Source: Brienomyrus brachyistius (taxonomy: Eukaryota; Chordata; Actinopteri; Osteoglossiformes; Mormyridae). From it: DNA of 64,000 nucleotides. The DNA lies in the NCBI RefSeq assembly GCF_023856365.1, contig NW_026042467.1:1-64000 (forward strand). Reading direction: 5' to 3'. Position 1 is the stretch's first letter. Every line of letters begins with the position of its first letter. The position numbers were made by a program, and so were the translations under genes. Positions 1 to 10,790 of this stretch are shown one piece after another. Below the pieces are notes generated by a model, which had not been told where the DNA came from, did not search any database, and saw only the letters and a program-made list of their open reading frames with translations.

Positions 1-76
1 TTTAAGTGCTATTTGTGAAAATAGGTAATAGCAAACCGATTTGATCCATCCAATTCTGCCATCTTTGTCTCCACAG

Positions 77-202
77 TGCCATGACGAGGACACACTGAAT
101 TACGCTGCCCTGAACCTTAAGAAGCCAAAACCCAGGAGACAGAAGAAAGACGGGAATAATGACACTCTGTATTCTGACCTCCGCTACAGAGATTATGAAT
201 AA
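77..202 (+). CDS. Last exon of an ITIM-bearing immunoglobulin-type immune receptor (partial)
   Basis: A 3' splice acceptor (tctccacag) is followed by a phase-0 exon of 41 codons ending in TAA. The peptide has LNYAAL, which fits the ITIM pattern (I/V/L/S)xYxx(L/V/I), and TLYSDL, which resembles an ITSM-like TxYxxL. A basic stretch of Lys, Pro and Arg lies between them. This layout is the cytoplasmic tail of fish CD22-like/Siglec-like and other inhibitory Ig receptors that recruit SH2 phosphatases when phosphorylated. The stop codon overlaps an AATAAA at 198-203, which may be coincidental. All extracellular exons lie left of the window, so the receptor family cannot be fixed. Confidence 0.7.
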   Translation, partial: CHDEDTLNYAALNLKKPKPRRQKKDGNNDTLYSDLRYRDYE

Positions 203-780
203 AGATGCTTCTCATTCATGTCAGTCACACAGAGTGTTCAGGGTGTAGCTTTAATAATGTTCAGAGGAGGGCAGGGGAGCCAGTGCTTCTGAGACTGAAT
301 CACGGGATTTTACGGAGCACCGGTGCTGAGTTTGGTGTCAGTGTGTTTGGGGCGCATTTTTACTGGAAGTGCAAATGTTCAAGCCAGACTGGGGGCTGAG
401 GGAGGGGGAGAGGGGAGCCACAGAGATTATTTCTTCATGGCATGGGGGGGAATAAGCGGCTTTAATGTTGTGGAAAGGCTGAGTTGCTGCAATCAGTTCT
501 TTGATGTCACACATGCTTACTTGTCTCCCTTGTGTACCATGCTGAATGGTTTGGGGCAAACGCACAGGGACTGATCGATTATATTAAACAGATGAAAGAA
601 ACTGAATGAAAATTTCAAGTGTTCTTAAATTACGTTTTTCATTTAATTGTGTGTTCTGGATGTATTTTTGAGTATATACATGTACCTGTATATGTACCTG
701 TATATATACCTGTGTCGTTAATAACGATGTGGATAATTAAGAAAGAGGAGTTTTGTTTCTTGCTCCCTGTCTTGTTACTT
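203..780 (+). other. Probable 3' UTR and intergenic sequence, no gene seen
   Basis: This stretch follows the stop codon of the receptor tail. It contains short tandem TGTACCTGTATA-like steps near 678-710 but no convincing coding sequence. The small ORFs here have no recognisable domain. Confidence 0.4.
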
Positions 781-897
781 GGCTCACAAACATACACACA
801 CATAGACACACACACAAACATACACAGACACACAAACACACACACACATAGACACACACACACACAAACACACATGCACACATGCACACACACACAC
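781..897. repeat. CA-rich microsatellite
   Basis: Imperfect (CA)n with CATA, CAGA and CAAA interruptions. The repeat-rich ORFs on both strands (His/Thr-rich or Cys/Val-rich) are artefacts of the dinucleotide repeat. Confidence 0.9.
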
Positions 898-1135
898 TGC
901 TACGGCTCTGTAAGAACACTACCATGCTCTTTTGTGTGAGTGGGGTGGGGGGTGTTAAATAAGATGAAAATGACAATGGCTGTACTTTTGTTATGTCAGT
1001 TGTGTTTCTATAGTCATTGTATCATATTCCACAAGCTTTTTATTCTACAAGATGTACAAGCCAGTCAGTGTATTCAGTGGGGTGTTCAGGAGTCATTAGG
1101 TTCTGAAAAATGTCTTGCATTTAAAACATAATGTA

Positions 1136-1280
1136 CTTTTGAATACTTAAGTATTTTTAGATGCAAATACTCCAGTACTTTAACTGAAGTAAAAAATTAA
1201 CTGAAAAACTTTGAGTATTATTTGACGAGGAGTATCTATACTTAACTCAAGTAGTGAAGTTGTGTACTTTGTCCACCTCT
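1136..1280. repeat. Non-autonomous DNA-transposon-like repeat end
   Basis: The AAGTA/AGTACTTT-rich stretch ending in ACTTTGTCCACCTCTG has the look of a very common fish repeat whose terminus carries that motif. Only one end is clear, so boundaries are approximate. Confidence 0.4.
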
Positions 1281-3768
1281 GTCCAAAAGTGACATACAGC
1301 TGTAAGCTGTTTGGGTTTGTTTGTCTGCTGAGTGCTTCTCTGCAGTGCTGCAGATGTTTCCACTGGTTAGATGCAGCTCAGGAAGACTGACCCACTGACT
1401 GCACTGTGCTGGACTCACTTTGCAAAGAGTAAAAACCACACAGACAGAACAATATCTGCTTCTTGTAAGACCCTGTTTCCTCTCTACCTCACCCAGGTCA
1501 CGCTTTCAAGTATTCAGCCTAAGTTATTTTATCCAAACAAGCCACCATTATTATTCATGCAGCTGGACATTTGACTGGAGCACATGATTGCTACATATCA
1601 CTACTGTACATGGAACGGAATGTACAGTTTTCACAACAGAACTTTAGAAAAGCAAAATTCTCATCAGTCCACATCTCTAACCACCACACATCCTAGGGCT
1701 CCCATTTATAATGGTACATTTTTGTTTTATTCACATTCTTTTTCATCACACAGATAAACACCATCCATTAATCTTACAGCATGTATCCTGGTCAGGGTGA
1801 TGGGGACGACACCACCTATATCGAGTGTGATTTAAGGCCAAGACCTTAAAAGGGAGAGTCAAGACTGAGGCTTGTTACAAGAGCAGTGGGGCACAAAACA
1901 ACAAACAACATCATTATGAATGTAAAATAAATGGATGTATATATAAATATAGGGTAATAATAGAAACAAAAAATAAGAATATATTACATACAGAGGAATA
2001 TTATAGGAATATTAAAATTAACTTATACACAATCCTTAACTTATACACAATCCTATTGCATGTAACATTATTGCTCATGTGCCAGATATTAGCCTCCCAA
2101 AGGAAGCTGCCACACAGGGCATAATGCACTGGCTCAATGCAACACTGCACATCAGTGAATAAGGAGGAACAATATTGCAGATCAGCAGCAGATAGAAACT
2201 GTATCAGAAGACAGTGAACAGGGGAAAAGTTCAATGAGCAGAGTGCAGATTATAAAGCCTGACTGCTGTGGGGCCCAATGACCTGCGGTACCGTTCTGTC
2301 ACACGCCGGGTGTCTGAGTCTCTTACTGAAGGAGCTGCCCTTACGGGCCTCCATAGTCTGCTGGGGGGGTGAGAGGTGTCACATAAAATTGATGACAGCC
2401 TTGTTATCAGCCTGCTCTCATCCATCTACTCTACAGTGCCAAGGGACGCTCCTCCCTGATGATGAGAGGAGTCTAAGCATGTGGACATTTGGGATAATGT
2501 GAGTTCAGAACTGGATGGTCAGCTGTACGACTTCCAGTCTGTAGGCAGACTCATCACCTTCAGTTATGATGGCAAACACAGTAGTATCACCTGCAAAATT
2601 CAGGATCTTCACTGGAGCAGCAGTGATTTGTGTAGAAATTGAAGAGAAGAGGGAGAGCACAGAGCCTGGAGGAGCTCAGTGCTGAGGGTCAGCGTGTCTG
2701 ATGTGTGCTGTAAGCATACAGATGTCCTGCATTTGTGGAACATTTTGTTTGTGCTGCTGTTTATATGTGTTGTTGACGCTGCAGTCAGTAATTTTCCACT
2801 AGCAGTCTCACCTCTGCATTTTACAGGAAGACTGACCGACTGAGAGCAGGGTGTTTGTGTCTCTCTTCTCAGTGAGCGAAAACCACACAACCATCAGGTC
2901 CTCAGCTCAGGCCCACTGCTTCACTAGAAAAACCACAAAGGGTATTTTTATCTAAAAGTGGGTGAGCAAGTGAGATGTTATTGACAGCATGAATTTGTCT
3001 ACTAACATTTTAAATTCAAACCTAAAAAGCAGTATGTCCAGGATGTCAGTAATTACATTTAGTCAGTATGAACAATTTGGGTGCAATAATATAGAATAAT
3101 GTAGAATTTTGCATAATTCAGTTAATACCAGTAAGATACCGATCATTAACACTATAAGGTCATGTTGCTGAATCTCATTGTTAAAGTTAAATGAATCTAC
3201 GCATTTTTATACACACAAGACTGTGCTTAGTTCATCTTTCAGTCAAAATCACACAGTGAGGCAAATCTGACCATCTTAATTGTTTTTGCTTGTGTGGAAT
3301 GGCATCCCATGCAGGCCTGTGCTCTGTGCTTCCTGGGACAGGTCCCACCCTCTCCAGACCCCGATGAGAATTAGTAGTCGCTGGATAAAAGATTGACAAA
3401 AGATAAAAATACAAAAGTCATTCTTGCTGTCTAACCTCTGATTACTGCATGACATTTCTGATTTCTGATAACTGATAAGTAGAAAATATGTTTAGTCTCT
3501 TGCTTGGTGGTAAGAAAAAAGGAGAACCACAAAGAGCACAGTCATTTTCAAGGTTATTTCTCACTGGTCAGTGTGAAAGGCTGCGTCATTAATATAACGC
3601 CGGGCTCAGCACAGTGACTGCACCTGCGCTGCACTGTAGAACACAAGCCAGGCTGCAGACCATCAGCCCTGAAAGTTAAAACAGGACTCGTATGTGTGTC
3701 ATGTGGTGTTTAATAAAAATTTACAGGACAGAACATAGTGGATTCAGTTTCCTTTGCTCTTACACTCC
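1281..3768. other. Gene-free stretch with degenerate repeats
   Basis: No supported gene. About 1,925-2,720 reads like a decayed non-LTR retrotransposon region, with phrases on insertion-rich fish repeats such as CACCTGCAAAATTCAGGATC. Two stretches near 1,370-1,450 and 2,820-2,890 share GGAAGACTGACC followed by AAAACCACAC and may be diverged copies of one sequence. Confidence 0.35.
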
Positions 3769-3890
3769 CAGTCCAAAGTGTGGCCACGACTGCTGTCAAT
3801 GCATCTGTCTCTTTTTTCACCTTAATTTTTCACCTGTGTTATTCACCTTAATATCAAAAGGCTCCAAAGCAGTACAGTAATGCAGAACAA
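3769..3890 (+). mobile_element. Tc1-like transposon end fragment
   Basis: This resembles the left end of the longer element at 37,623: CAGTCmAAAGT, then TCAATGCATcTGTCTC and TTATTCACCTTA with AAAAGG shared in the same order. It is a short remnant abutting the L2-like LINE that follows. Confidence 0.5.
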
Positions 3891-3924
3891 ATATTGTAAC
3901 TAACAAGGAAGTGGGGAGGTAATG

Positions 3925-4850
3925 GACAGAAGTGTTGGTTTTTGGTAACTCCACTCCTCTGACCTCCACTGTAATTTTAGGTTCCTTGGAACAATATTGT
4001 AAACCAGTCATCACACACCTAGGGGTTAAAGTCGACACCAACCTTAAGTTTGACACTCAGATAAGGTTAGTTGTCAAGTCAAGCTTTTTACAATTGAGGC
4101 AGTTGGCCAAAATAAAGCCAATTCTTTCTAGGCAGCACTTTGAGACAGTAATCCACTCTTTTGTCACTACTAGTTTGGACCACTGTAACGCCCTCTATGT
4201 TGGGGTTAGAGGCTCCACTATTGTTCACCTCCAGAAGGTTCAAAATGCTGCCGCACATGGAAATATGAGCATGTCTCCCCCATTTTAGCCTCACTCCACT
4301 GGCTGCCCGTACATTTTAGGATTCATTTTAAAATTCTGTTATTTGCTTTTAAAGCCCTCAGTGGTCTTGCTCCATCTGACCTGTGTGAGCTGCTTCACCC
4401 TTACACCCCCACCCGCTCTCTCAGGTCAGCTGATCAGCTGTTCCTGACGGTTCCTAAGACTCAGCGTGAGCTTAGAGGGGATCGAGCCTTTGCAGTCGCA
4501 GCTCCTAAAATGTGGAATGACTTGCCTTTTCACATTAGAGAGGAATCCCCTCTGTCCGTTTTTAAATCTCTTCTAATCTCTTCTCCTTCACCTTTGACAC
4601 ATTGTGAGATGTTAATTTTAATAGTAAATCTTATTTTAATCTTAGCCTTTTCTTTATTAATTAATAGATTTTTTTAAATTTTTATTAATGGCCTTTTACT
4701 CACATTGAATGTTTTGGTTTTTATTAAATTTCTTTTACTTCGTTTTTAAGTGTGTGAATGTTTTTATTTATTCCTTTGTGCAGCACTTTGGTCCATAAGG
4801 TTGTTTAAAGTGCTTTTCAAATAAAGAGCTGGATTGGATTACATTGGAAG
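3925..4850 (+). mobile_element. L2/CR1-like LINE, 3' part of reverse transcriptase plus tail
   Basis: Conceptual translation in interrupted frames gives the C-terminal part of a non-LTR reverse transcriptase: HLGVKVDTNLKFD, DHCNALYVGV, LQKVQNAAA, then LHWLPV and AFKALSGLAPSDL. The end carries the typical GCACTTT...AAAGTGCTTTTCAAATAAA and a TTGGATT tail. The frame is broken by stops and a loss after NAAA, so the copy is dead and 5'-truncated. Confidence 0.8.
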
Positions 4851-5310
4851 ATGGCTCAACAAATCTCTTTCACAGAATGTAAAATTCGACAGAGGGCGCA
4901 AGGTGACATTCTGTCAGGGGCCCAGAATTTTTAGCTACACCTCTGTGTTACTGTGTTTTTTTTGTTCTAGCCATCAATAACTCTGGAGTTGCTATATCGC
5001 CACCTGGTGGTGAAAAGATCAGACAAAAATATGTACACATGTTACCAACAGTTTGAAATTGAAGTGCAGAGTTAACAGGTTTAATTAATCGTCCCCACGG
5101 ATGCCAGTCATGAAATTTGAGAATTGCAAATTAAAACACAGGAAAAAATCAGGAACACTACAAGATAAAATATTTAGCAAACACTCAATGTGCATCCAGG
5201 GTGACAAGGGACAACTGGAGGATGATATGACAATCTGACAGTGACATTCACAGCACTTTATATGTTGCCAAAAACAGAAAATGGGATTAAAATCAAGAAT
5301 CAGAAATCAT
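4851..5310. other. No gene seen; one CTCF-like motif
   Basis: Unique-looking AT-rich sequence without coding signal. Within it, 4,997-5,010 reads on the minus strand as CCACCAGGTGGCGA, which agrees with the published CTCF core pattern at 13 of 14 positions. A single motif match is weak evidence for binding. Confidence 0.3.
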
Positions 5311-5314
5311 GTAT

Positions 5315-5602
5315 GAGGGTGGGGCTGCTTGGTGGTGCAGTGATTAGCACTGTTACCTCCCACCACTGGGACTCAGGTTCGAGTCTCCGCCTGGGTCACA
5401 TGTGTGGGGAGTTTGCATGTTCTCTCTTGCTAAATTGGCCGTAGGAGTGCATGTGTGTGTGAATGGTGTGTGAATGTGCCTTGCAATGAGCTGCCCCCCC
5501 GTCCTGGGTTGTTCCCTGCCTCGTGCACAGATCCTTCCAGGATAGGCTCTGGACCCCCCGCGACCCAGTAGCATAAGCGGTTTAGACAATGGATGGATGT
5601 AT
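5315..5602 (+). mobile_element. tRNA-derived-type SINE
   Basis: The head GTGGTGCAGTGATTAGCACTG and GGTTCGAGTC resemble RNA polymerase III A and B boxes. The body has GTGTGGGGAGTTTGCATGTTCTC and the tail GCGACCCAGTAGCATAAGCGG followed by ATGGATGG. This is a familiar fish SINE layout. A tail-only relative occurs at 17,405. Confidence 0.75.
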
Positions 5603-5840
5603 GAGGGTGAGTCACAATGACGACAGCTGCTCTGTTGACTTGGTCCCAGGAGTCGTCAGCGTTGGTCTGCCGGGGCCCCCGTCCTGTCTGTGGAAGCACC
5701 CGTCTTGTTGGCTGTTCTCTCTGCCTGGGCCCCCTCTCCTGCTGCCTCACGTTTGGGTTGAAGTGGCTCCCCAGTGCTTCTGTAAAGCTCTTTGTGTATC
5801 TTAGAAAAGGGCTGTATAAATGTAACATTCATTCATTTAT
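5603..5840 (+). repeat. Retroposon 3' tail with CATT repeats
   Basis: It ends in AAAGCTCTTTGTGTATCTTAG, then AAAAGGGCTGTATAAATGTAAC and (CATT)n, as in fish LINE/SINE 3' ends. No intact ORF. Confidence 0.45.
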
Positions 5841-6470
5841 TCAAGGTCCCAGCCAGAAGAGTGCAGTACTACACTGTCCCCCACAGCCTGAATCAGCTGG
5901 ATGTTATAGGATTAAGACACTTCCTGCATTAGGCCATTTACCCTCAGTGTATTTCCATACCCTGACAGGATGGATGACAATACTATGGCCCTAATTTTCA
6001 ATACACAGTTTTCACAGGAGTCTCACCCTCATCCACATTCTCTGCATTCCTTATCTCATGCTTCTTTGCCACCCGCATCTCCTCTGCCTGCTTTGTCTCA
6101 TTTTCCCACAATTGAAACACCGTCCAATTTGTCTCTGTTTTAGTTCTACCACATTAGTCCCTGAGCAACCAGTCTGATCCCGTTCCTCTAATTTCAGATG
6201 CATCTGGCTTATCTGATTGGGACTGAAGCTGCTGTTACTAGGAAAACCACATTCGTCCCACTGGGGCAGGTCTGACACCGCGTCCTTCCCATATGTCTCC
6301 CATAATTGTTGTACAGAATTTCAGCTGGAGTTCTTTCCCAGAAGCAAGTAATTTCACTTTAGCACCTGTTCAGTAAAAGTCAAGTAGGTCTTTAATGTTA
6401 TTTTTAACTTTACACAGTTGAGTATAGTACAGTTACAAAAGAAACTGTTTCCCTCGGACCAAGGTGCTAC
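5841..6470. other. No gene seen
   Basis: Short unrelated ORFs only. No motif or family recognised. Confidence 0.4.
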
Positions 6471-8350
6471 TTAAATTAACAGAAGACTAACACATACCAA
6501 CCTAGCAACATACTGTATGGTGCATAATGAGCAAAAACTGTGCAAACATTGCAGGACAGTGCAAAAAGAGAGGACAACTGACACCAACGAGCACAAACAG
6601 CACAGTAAACCCAGTACTGAGAAGGCGCAGTTTGGTTGTCCAATGAGGTAGCAATAAAAATAAATAAAAGTAACTGTAAACATGGCGACAATAAGATAAA
6701 AAATAGTAGTTAAATAATAAAGTGTGTTAATGAGTGTATGTGTGTGTGGTATCAGATTAGTCCCTGAGAGTTCAGTAGTCTGACGGCATGGGGGATAAAG
6801 CTGTTTGAGTCTGGCTGTGAAGGCCCGAATGCTCCGGGACCTATTTCCAGAAGGCAGGAGGGTGAAACGATAATGTGAGGGGTGGGTGGGGTCATCCACA
6901 ATGGTGGTGGCTTTGCGGATGCAGTGTGTGGTGTGAATATCTGTGATGGAGGGGAGAGATATGTTAGGGTTATCTTCTTCTGAAGATGCGCTGGAAACAA
7001 ACCAGTCTCTGAACACAGAACAACACAGACAGCTGTGATGACGTTTTACTTGCTGCAAGGTGTAGGGAATCCACTTGCAGAGTCTCCGCAGTTTCAGCAA
7101 AATGATGGTTTATTGAACAGCAAAAATAATACAATGTAATACAGTGTAGAGACACACCGGGTACTGAAAGGCAGCTCAGATACAAATTGAAGACAGTTCT
7201 TCACCCCCCTTTATACCCAAAAAGGCCCTCCCCACCAAGGTGTTGTGTGTAGGTGTTGTGAGTGAATTTACATATAAAGAGTGACCCCCTGGAGTGTGAG
7301 GATCCTGAGACAGGGACGGGACAGGACAGGGTGGAGACTTTTATGATCATTGTAATTCAATTCTTATCACCTTATCTTATCCTTATCACCATAGTGGTGC
7401 CAACTGGAACCCCCATTCTCTCCCTGGCTTCCCCCATGATCATAAATTCCTAACATTGTCTGCATTCAAATGATCAACCAAGAACCTTGGGACATTTTTA
7501 CCACTTTTCCTTACAAAGGGAAGCCCGGTCCTGACCTCGAGGTGTCAGCCTCTCAGTCGAACTCAGCCAACTTCGAAAGAGTAACTCCCCTCGCAGTGTC
7601 TTTTATTGAGGTACACAAACAGGATATGCAACTGACATTGAACATTGTTTGTCACCATATATGGGGTGGAAATATTCAAGCGACAGTTCTTGAGACGTGT
7701 TATTGCTCAATTAAGATCAAGCTGCGGCAGGGTGTTGTTTCTAAGCGTCTAGCAAAATGATGATAAAAAAAGTACATATTTCTCTAACACGATACTCCCA
7801 ATGATTTTCTCACCTGTCATCACTATCTGTTGTAGGGACTTGTGATCTGAGGCGACACAGTTCTCAAAGCAGACCGTGATGCAGCTGCTCAGGGTGCTTT
7901 CAACAGTTCCCCAATAGAGTGTGAGAATGGGAGATGGGCTTTTCTGAGCTTCCGTGGAGAGTAGAGGTGCTGCTGTGCTTTCCTTACTATGGAGCTGATG
8001 TTGAAGGACCTGGTGAGATTCTCCGCCAGATGGACAACAAGGAATCTGGTACTCTCTACGATCTCCACAGATGAGCCATCGATGTGCAGCAGAGAGTGGT
8101 CACTCTGTGTTTTGTGTTCTTCTAACGTCAACAACCATCTCTTTGGTCAACATTCAGAGACAGGTTGTTGGCTCTGCAGCAGTCCGATAGTCATCACACT
8201 TCCTCTTTGTATGCTGAGTCACCGTTTTTATTGATGAGACCCACAACAGTCTTGTCATCTGCCTGATGTTGATGATGGAATTCGAAATGTGCATTGCTGC
8301 TCAGTTGTGAGTCATCGGAGTTAACAGCAGTGGGCTGAGCATAAAGTCCT
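6471..8350 (-). mobile_element. Rex1/L2-like LINE, split by a solo LTR
   Basis: On the minus strand, 8,350-7,795 encodes decayed reverse transcriptase with ADDKTVVGLI (the catalytic xADD box), VDVRRTQ/HSLLHIDGSSVE and TLSSCITVCFENC. The protein resumes at about 6,975 with ISLPSITDIHTTHC and FTLLPSGNRSRSIRAF, then the 3' end. The interruption from 6,962 to 7,789 is an inserted LTR. Several frame changes show that the LINE is inactive. Confidence 0.8.
6962..7789 (-). mobile_element. Solo LTR with near-perfect 5-bp target duplication
   Basis: The 828-bp block begins TGTTAG and ends CTAACA and sits inside the LINE reverse transcriptase. Flanking bases AGATA (6,957-6,961) and CGATA (7,790-7,794) form a 5-bp target duplication with one mismatch. 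On the minus strand a TATAAA (7,210-7,215) precedes an AATAAA (7,109-7,114), as expected for U3-R-U5. No internal retroviral genes remain, so this is a recombined solo LTR. A 5-bp duplication suits Gypsy or BEL/Pao families, but the family is not identified. Confidence 0.75.
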
Positions 8351-8364
8351 GGGTTCCTGCTACA

Positions 8365-8897
8365 GCGTCTGAGCAGTTGCCTTCGTCGCCCATAGCTCCT
8401 GCGCAGCCCGAGCAGCCGCCTCCGCTGCCCCCTGCGGCCCCAGAGCCCGAGCAGCCGCCGCCTGCTTTGCCCGTAGCTCCTGAGCAGCCGCCTCCGCTGC
8501 CCCCTGCGGCCCCAGAGCCCACGCCCGAGGCGCTCCCTCCGCCTCAAATGACTGTGCCCCCTGGGGCTCTTGTTCCTGGCCCCACTCCTGTCCCTGACCC
8601 AGCTCCAGACTTTCCTGCCCTAGTCCCCGAGGAGGTCCCGGACAGTCTGACCACCGTGTGTGCCACGCCCCCTGATTATCCACGTGTGCTTCCCTGATCG
8701 TACCCAGCTGTGTCCGATTATTTTCAATCAGTCCTGTCTATTTGAGTTCATGTCTTACTAGAGTTCAGTGTCCGTCATTGAAGTCCGTCTGCGTGAGATG
8801 TTTCCTGCACCCCGTGTTCCTAATAAATCCCCGTATCCTGCCTGCCTTGCCTGTTTCCTGCCCGTCCGCCGCTCCCGTTAAATGGCGATCGTGACAC
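8365..8897 (+). mobile_element. Gypsy-type retrotransposon end: proline-rich polyprotein tail plus LTR remnant
   Basis: A Pro/Ala/Glu-rich frame (8,377-8,697) has repeats of PPPLPPAAPEP and stops after PPDYPRVLP. A second copy of the same ending lies at 29,043-29,083. The noncoding sequence after it has an AATAAA-type signal near 8,821 and ends with ATCGTGACA, as many fish Gypsy LTRs do. The rest of the polyprotein is absent. The minus-strand glycine/arginine-rich ORFs here are shadows. Confidence 0.6.
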
Positions 8898-9293
8898 AAG
8901 GCACACGCACATCAAGTACCAATGCAGCAAATACAGATGAACAATTTAGGAGGAATACTAGTCAAAGGAAGGAAGAAAAGCAGCCCACCCTATCTCATGG
9001 TCACGGACACAAACATCAGGGAGTGTTATGAAGAAGACATCACACTTAACACCATTGGTTTTATGCAGTGAATTACACCAGAGAGAGTTTTTACATTCTA
9101 GCTGTGTTACGTAACATTCCTCAGCCTTCAGGTTTTTTCCACACAATGCACGACATGCAGGGGTGCCAAACAAAACAGCGGAACTGCAGTGTAGCCAATT
9201 ATTTGTTTCAGTAGTTTTAAGAAAACTAGAACATAAAATGTTTGTTTTACTTAGTCCACAAAAGAGTTTTTACCTATCTTAGTGTATTTTACA
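8898..9293. other. No gene seen
   Basis: Short ORFs without recognisable content between the Gypsy remnant and the gag-like remnant. Confidence 0.35.
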
Positions 9294-10790
9294 TCACATA
9301 CACTCTCGGTCCGTTGTGGAGTCCATCCCACTGTAGTTGGAGAATGCTGCCATCAGTCGCTTGGTGTAGCACTCGCAGGATTTACCAGGCTCCTGTTTAA
9401 ACTGATGCATCATGCCCCAGTCCATGCGCAGGAGGACCAGTCTCTGAAGGGCTGTCGCATGGTGAGGCCTGTTCTGCCTGGGGTCCAGCAGGTCACTGGC
9501 AATGTCCTTCAACTCACAGTGGGCTTGCGTTCATAGTGGGGTACCGCAGGGTTCGATTTTAGGACCACTATTGTTCCTAATTTACATAAATGATATGGAT
9601 ACCAATATATACAGTAAACTGGTGAAATTTGCAGATGACACCAAGGTGGGTGGTGTAGCAGATACTGAATTAGTGGCTCAGCAGCTACAGCGGGATCTTG
9701 ATTTAATTAGTGACTGGGCCGATACCTGGCAGATGAAATTTAACGTCGATAAATATAAGGTACTCCATCTAGGGAGCAGAAATATAAAGTACAGGTATTT
9801 CATGGGTGTCACTGAAATAAAGGTAGCTGATCATGAGAAAGACCTTGGTGTGTATGTTGATGCTTCCATGTCCCATTCTCGCCAGTGTGGGGAAGCAATA
9901 AAAAAGGCCAATAGGATGTTGGGGTATATCTCCAGGTGTGTGGAGTTTAAGTCAAGGGAGGTAATGCTAAGATTATACAATTCCTTGGTGAGACCTCACC
10001 TAGAATATTGTGTGCAGGTTTGGTCACCATATCTTAAAAAGGACATTGTGGCCTTAGAAAAGGTGCAGCGTAGGGCCACAAAAATGATTCCTGGTCTTAG
10101 AGGAATGTCATACGAGGAACGGTTACTTGAGCTAAATCTGTTCAGTCTCAAGCAAAGGAGATTGAGGGGGGACATGATCCAGGTATATAAGATTCTAACA
10201 GGTTTGGATGCTGTTCAACCAAATAGTTACTTCAGCATTAGTTTAAATACACGAACTCGTGGCCATAGGTGGAAATTAGCGGGAGAACATTTCAAGCTGG
10301 ATTTAAGGAAGCACTTCTTTACGCAGCGTGTAGAGTATGGAATAGTCTTCCTGATAATGTAGTGCAAGCTGAATCCTTGGGTTCCTTTAAATCAGAGCTA
10401 GATAAGATTTTAACGACTCTGAGCTATTAGTTTAGTTCTCCCCAAGCGAGCTTGATGGGCCGAATGGCCTCGTCTCGTTTGTATAGTTCTTATGTTCTTA
10501 TGTTCAACTCCTTCATCTACAGTGTCAGATGAGCAAACCTTATCTCCCCCTTGAGGATTTGGACATACCAACATAGGGGCAAGAATTTCTGCTACCTCGT
10601 CCTGCTGCCTGAGCGTTTCGCCACGGCACTTCTTCACCGAGAAGGAGGTAGAGTCGGGTGCTGAATGGTTATGATCCTCGTCTGCAGGGGGGAGAGGGGA
10701 AGGGGCAGGGGAACCACTGGCTACTCCTCCCTCGGTGGCATAAGGAGGAAGCTGCTGTTTGGGCAGCAATGCTTGGGCAGGAGCCACACA
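9294..10790 (-). pseudogene. Retrovirus/LTR-element gag-like remnant, split by a LINE
   Basis: On the minus strand, 10,787-10,511 encodes a Pro-rich segment (LLPKQQLPPYATEGG, then EILAPMLVCPNPQGG). After the inserted LINE, 9,507-9,294 continues with LDPRQNRP and YTKRLMAAF before a stop. This looks like the spacer-to-capsid part of an endogenous retroelement gag. No protease, polymerase or envelope was seen nearby. The assignment rests on general composition and layout, so it is tentative. Confidence 0.4.
9516..10502 (+). mobile_element. 5'-truncated non-LTR retrotransposon (jockey/I-like RT) with 8-bp target duplication
   Basis: The plus-strand ORF holds SGVPQGSILGPLLFLIYIND, FADDTKVGG (catalytic FADD), QMKFNVDKYKVLHLG, SLVRPHLEYCVQVW and LEKVQRRATKMIPGLRG, which is the back half of a LINE reverse transcriptase. 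The 3' end has GATGGGCCGAATGGCCTCGT and a TTCTTATG repeat tail. The octamer TTCAACTC flanks it at 9,508-9,515 and 10,503-10,510, which fixes the insertion boundaries. The frame is open for most of its length, so this insertion is fairly young. A minus-strand relative lies at 21,830-22,400. Confidence 0.88.

Noticed and set aside
639..976. Cysteine/valine-rich and histidine/threonine-rich ORFs
   Set aside because: They are translations of the CA microsatellite.
3249..3289. Recombination signal (CACAGTG, 23-base spacer, GTTTTTGCT) as in antigen-receptor genes
   Set aside because: The nonamer is in the wrong orientation (ACAAAAACC is expected), and no V or J segment is next to it.
8194..8683. 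Arg-rich and Gly-rich minus-strand ORFs
   Set aside because: They are antisense shadows of the proline-rich Gypsy frame.
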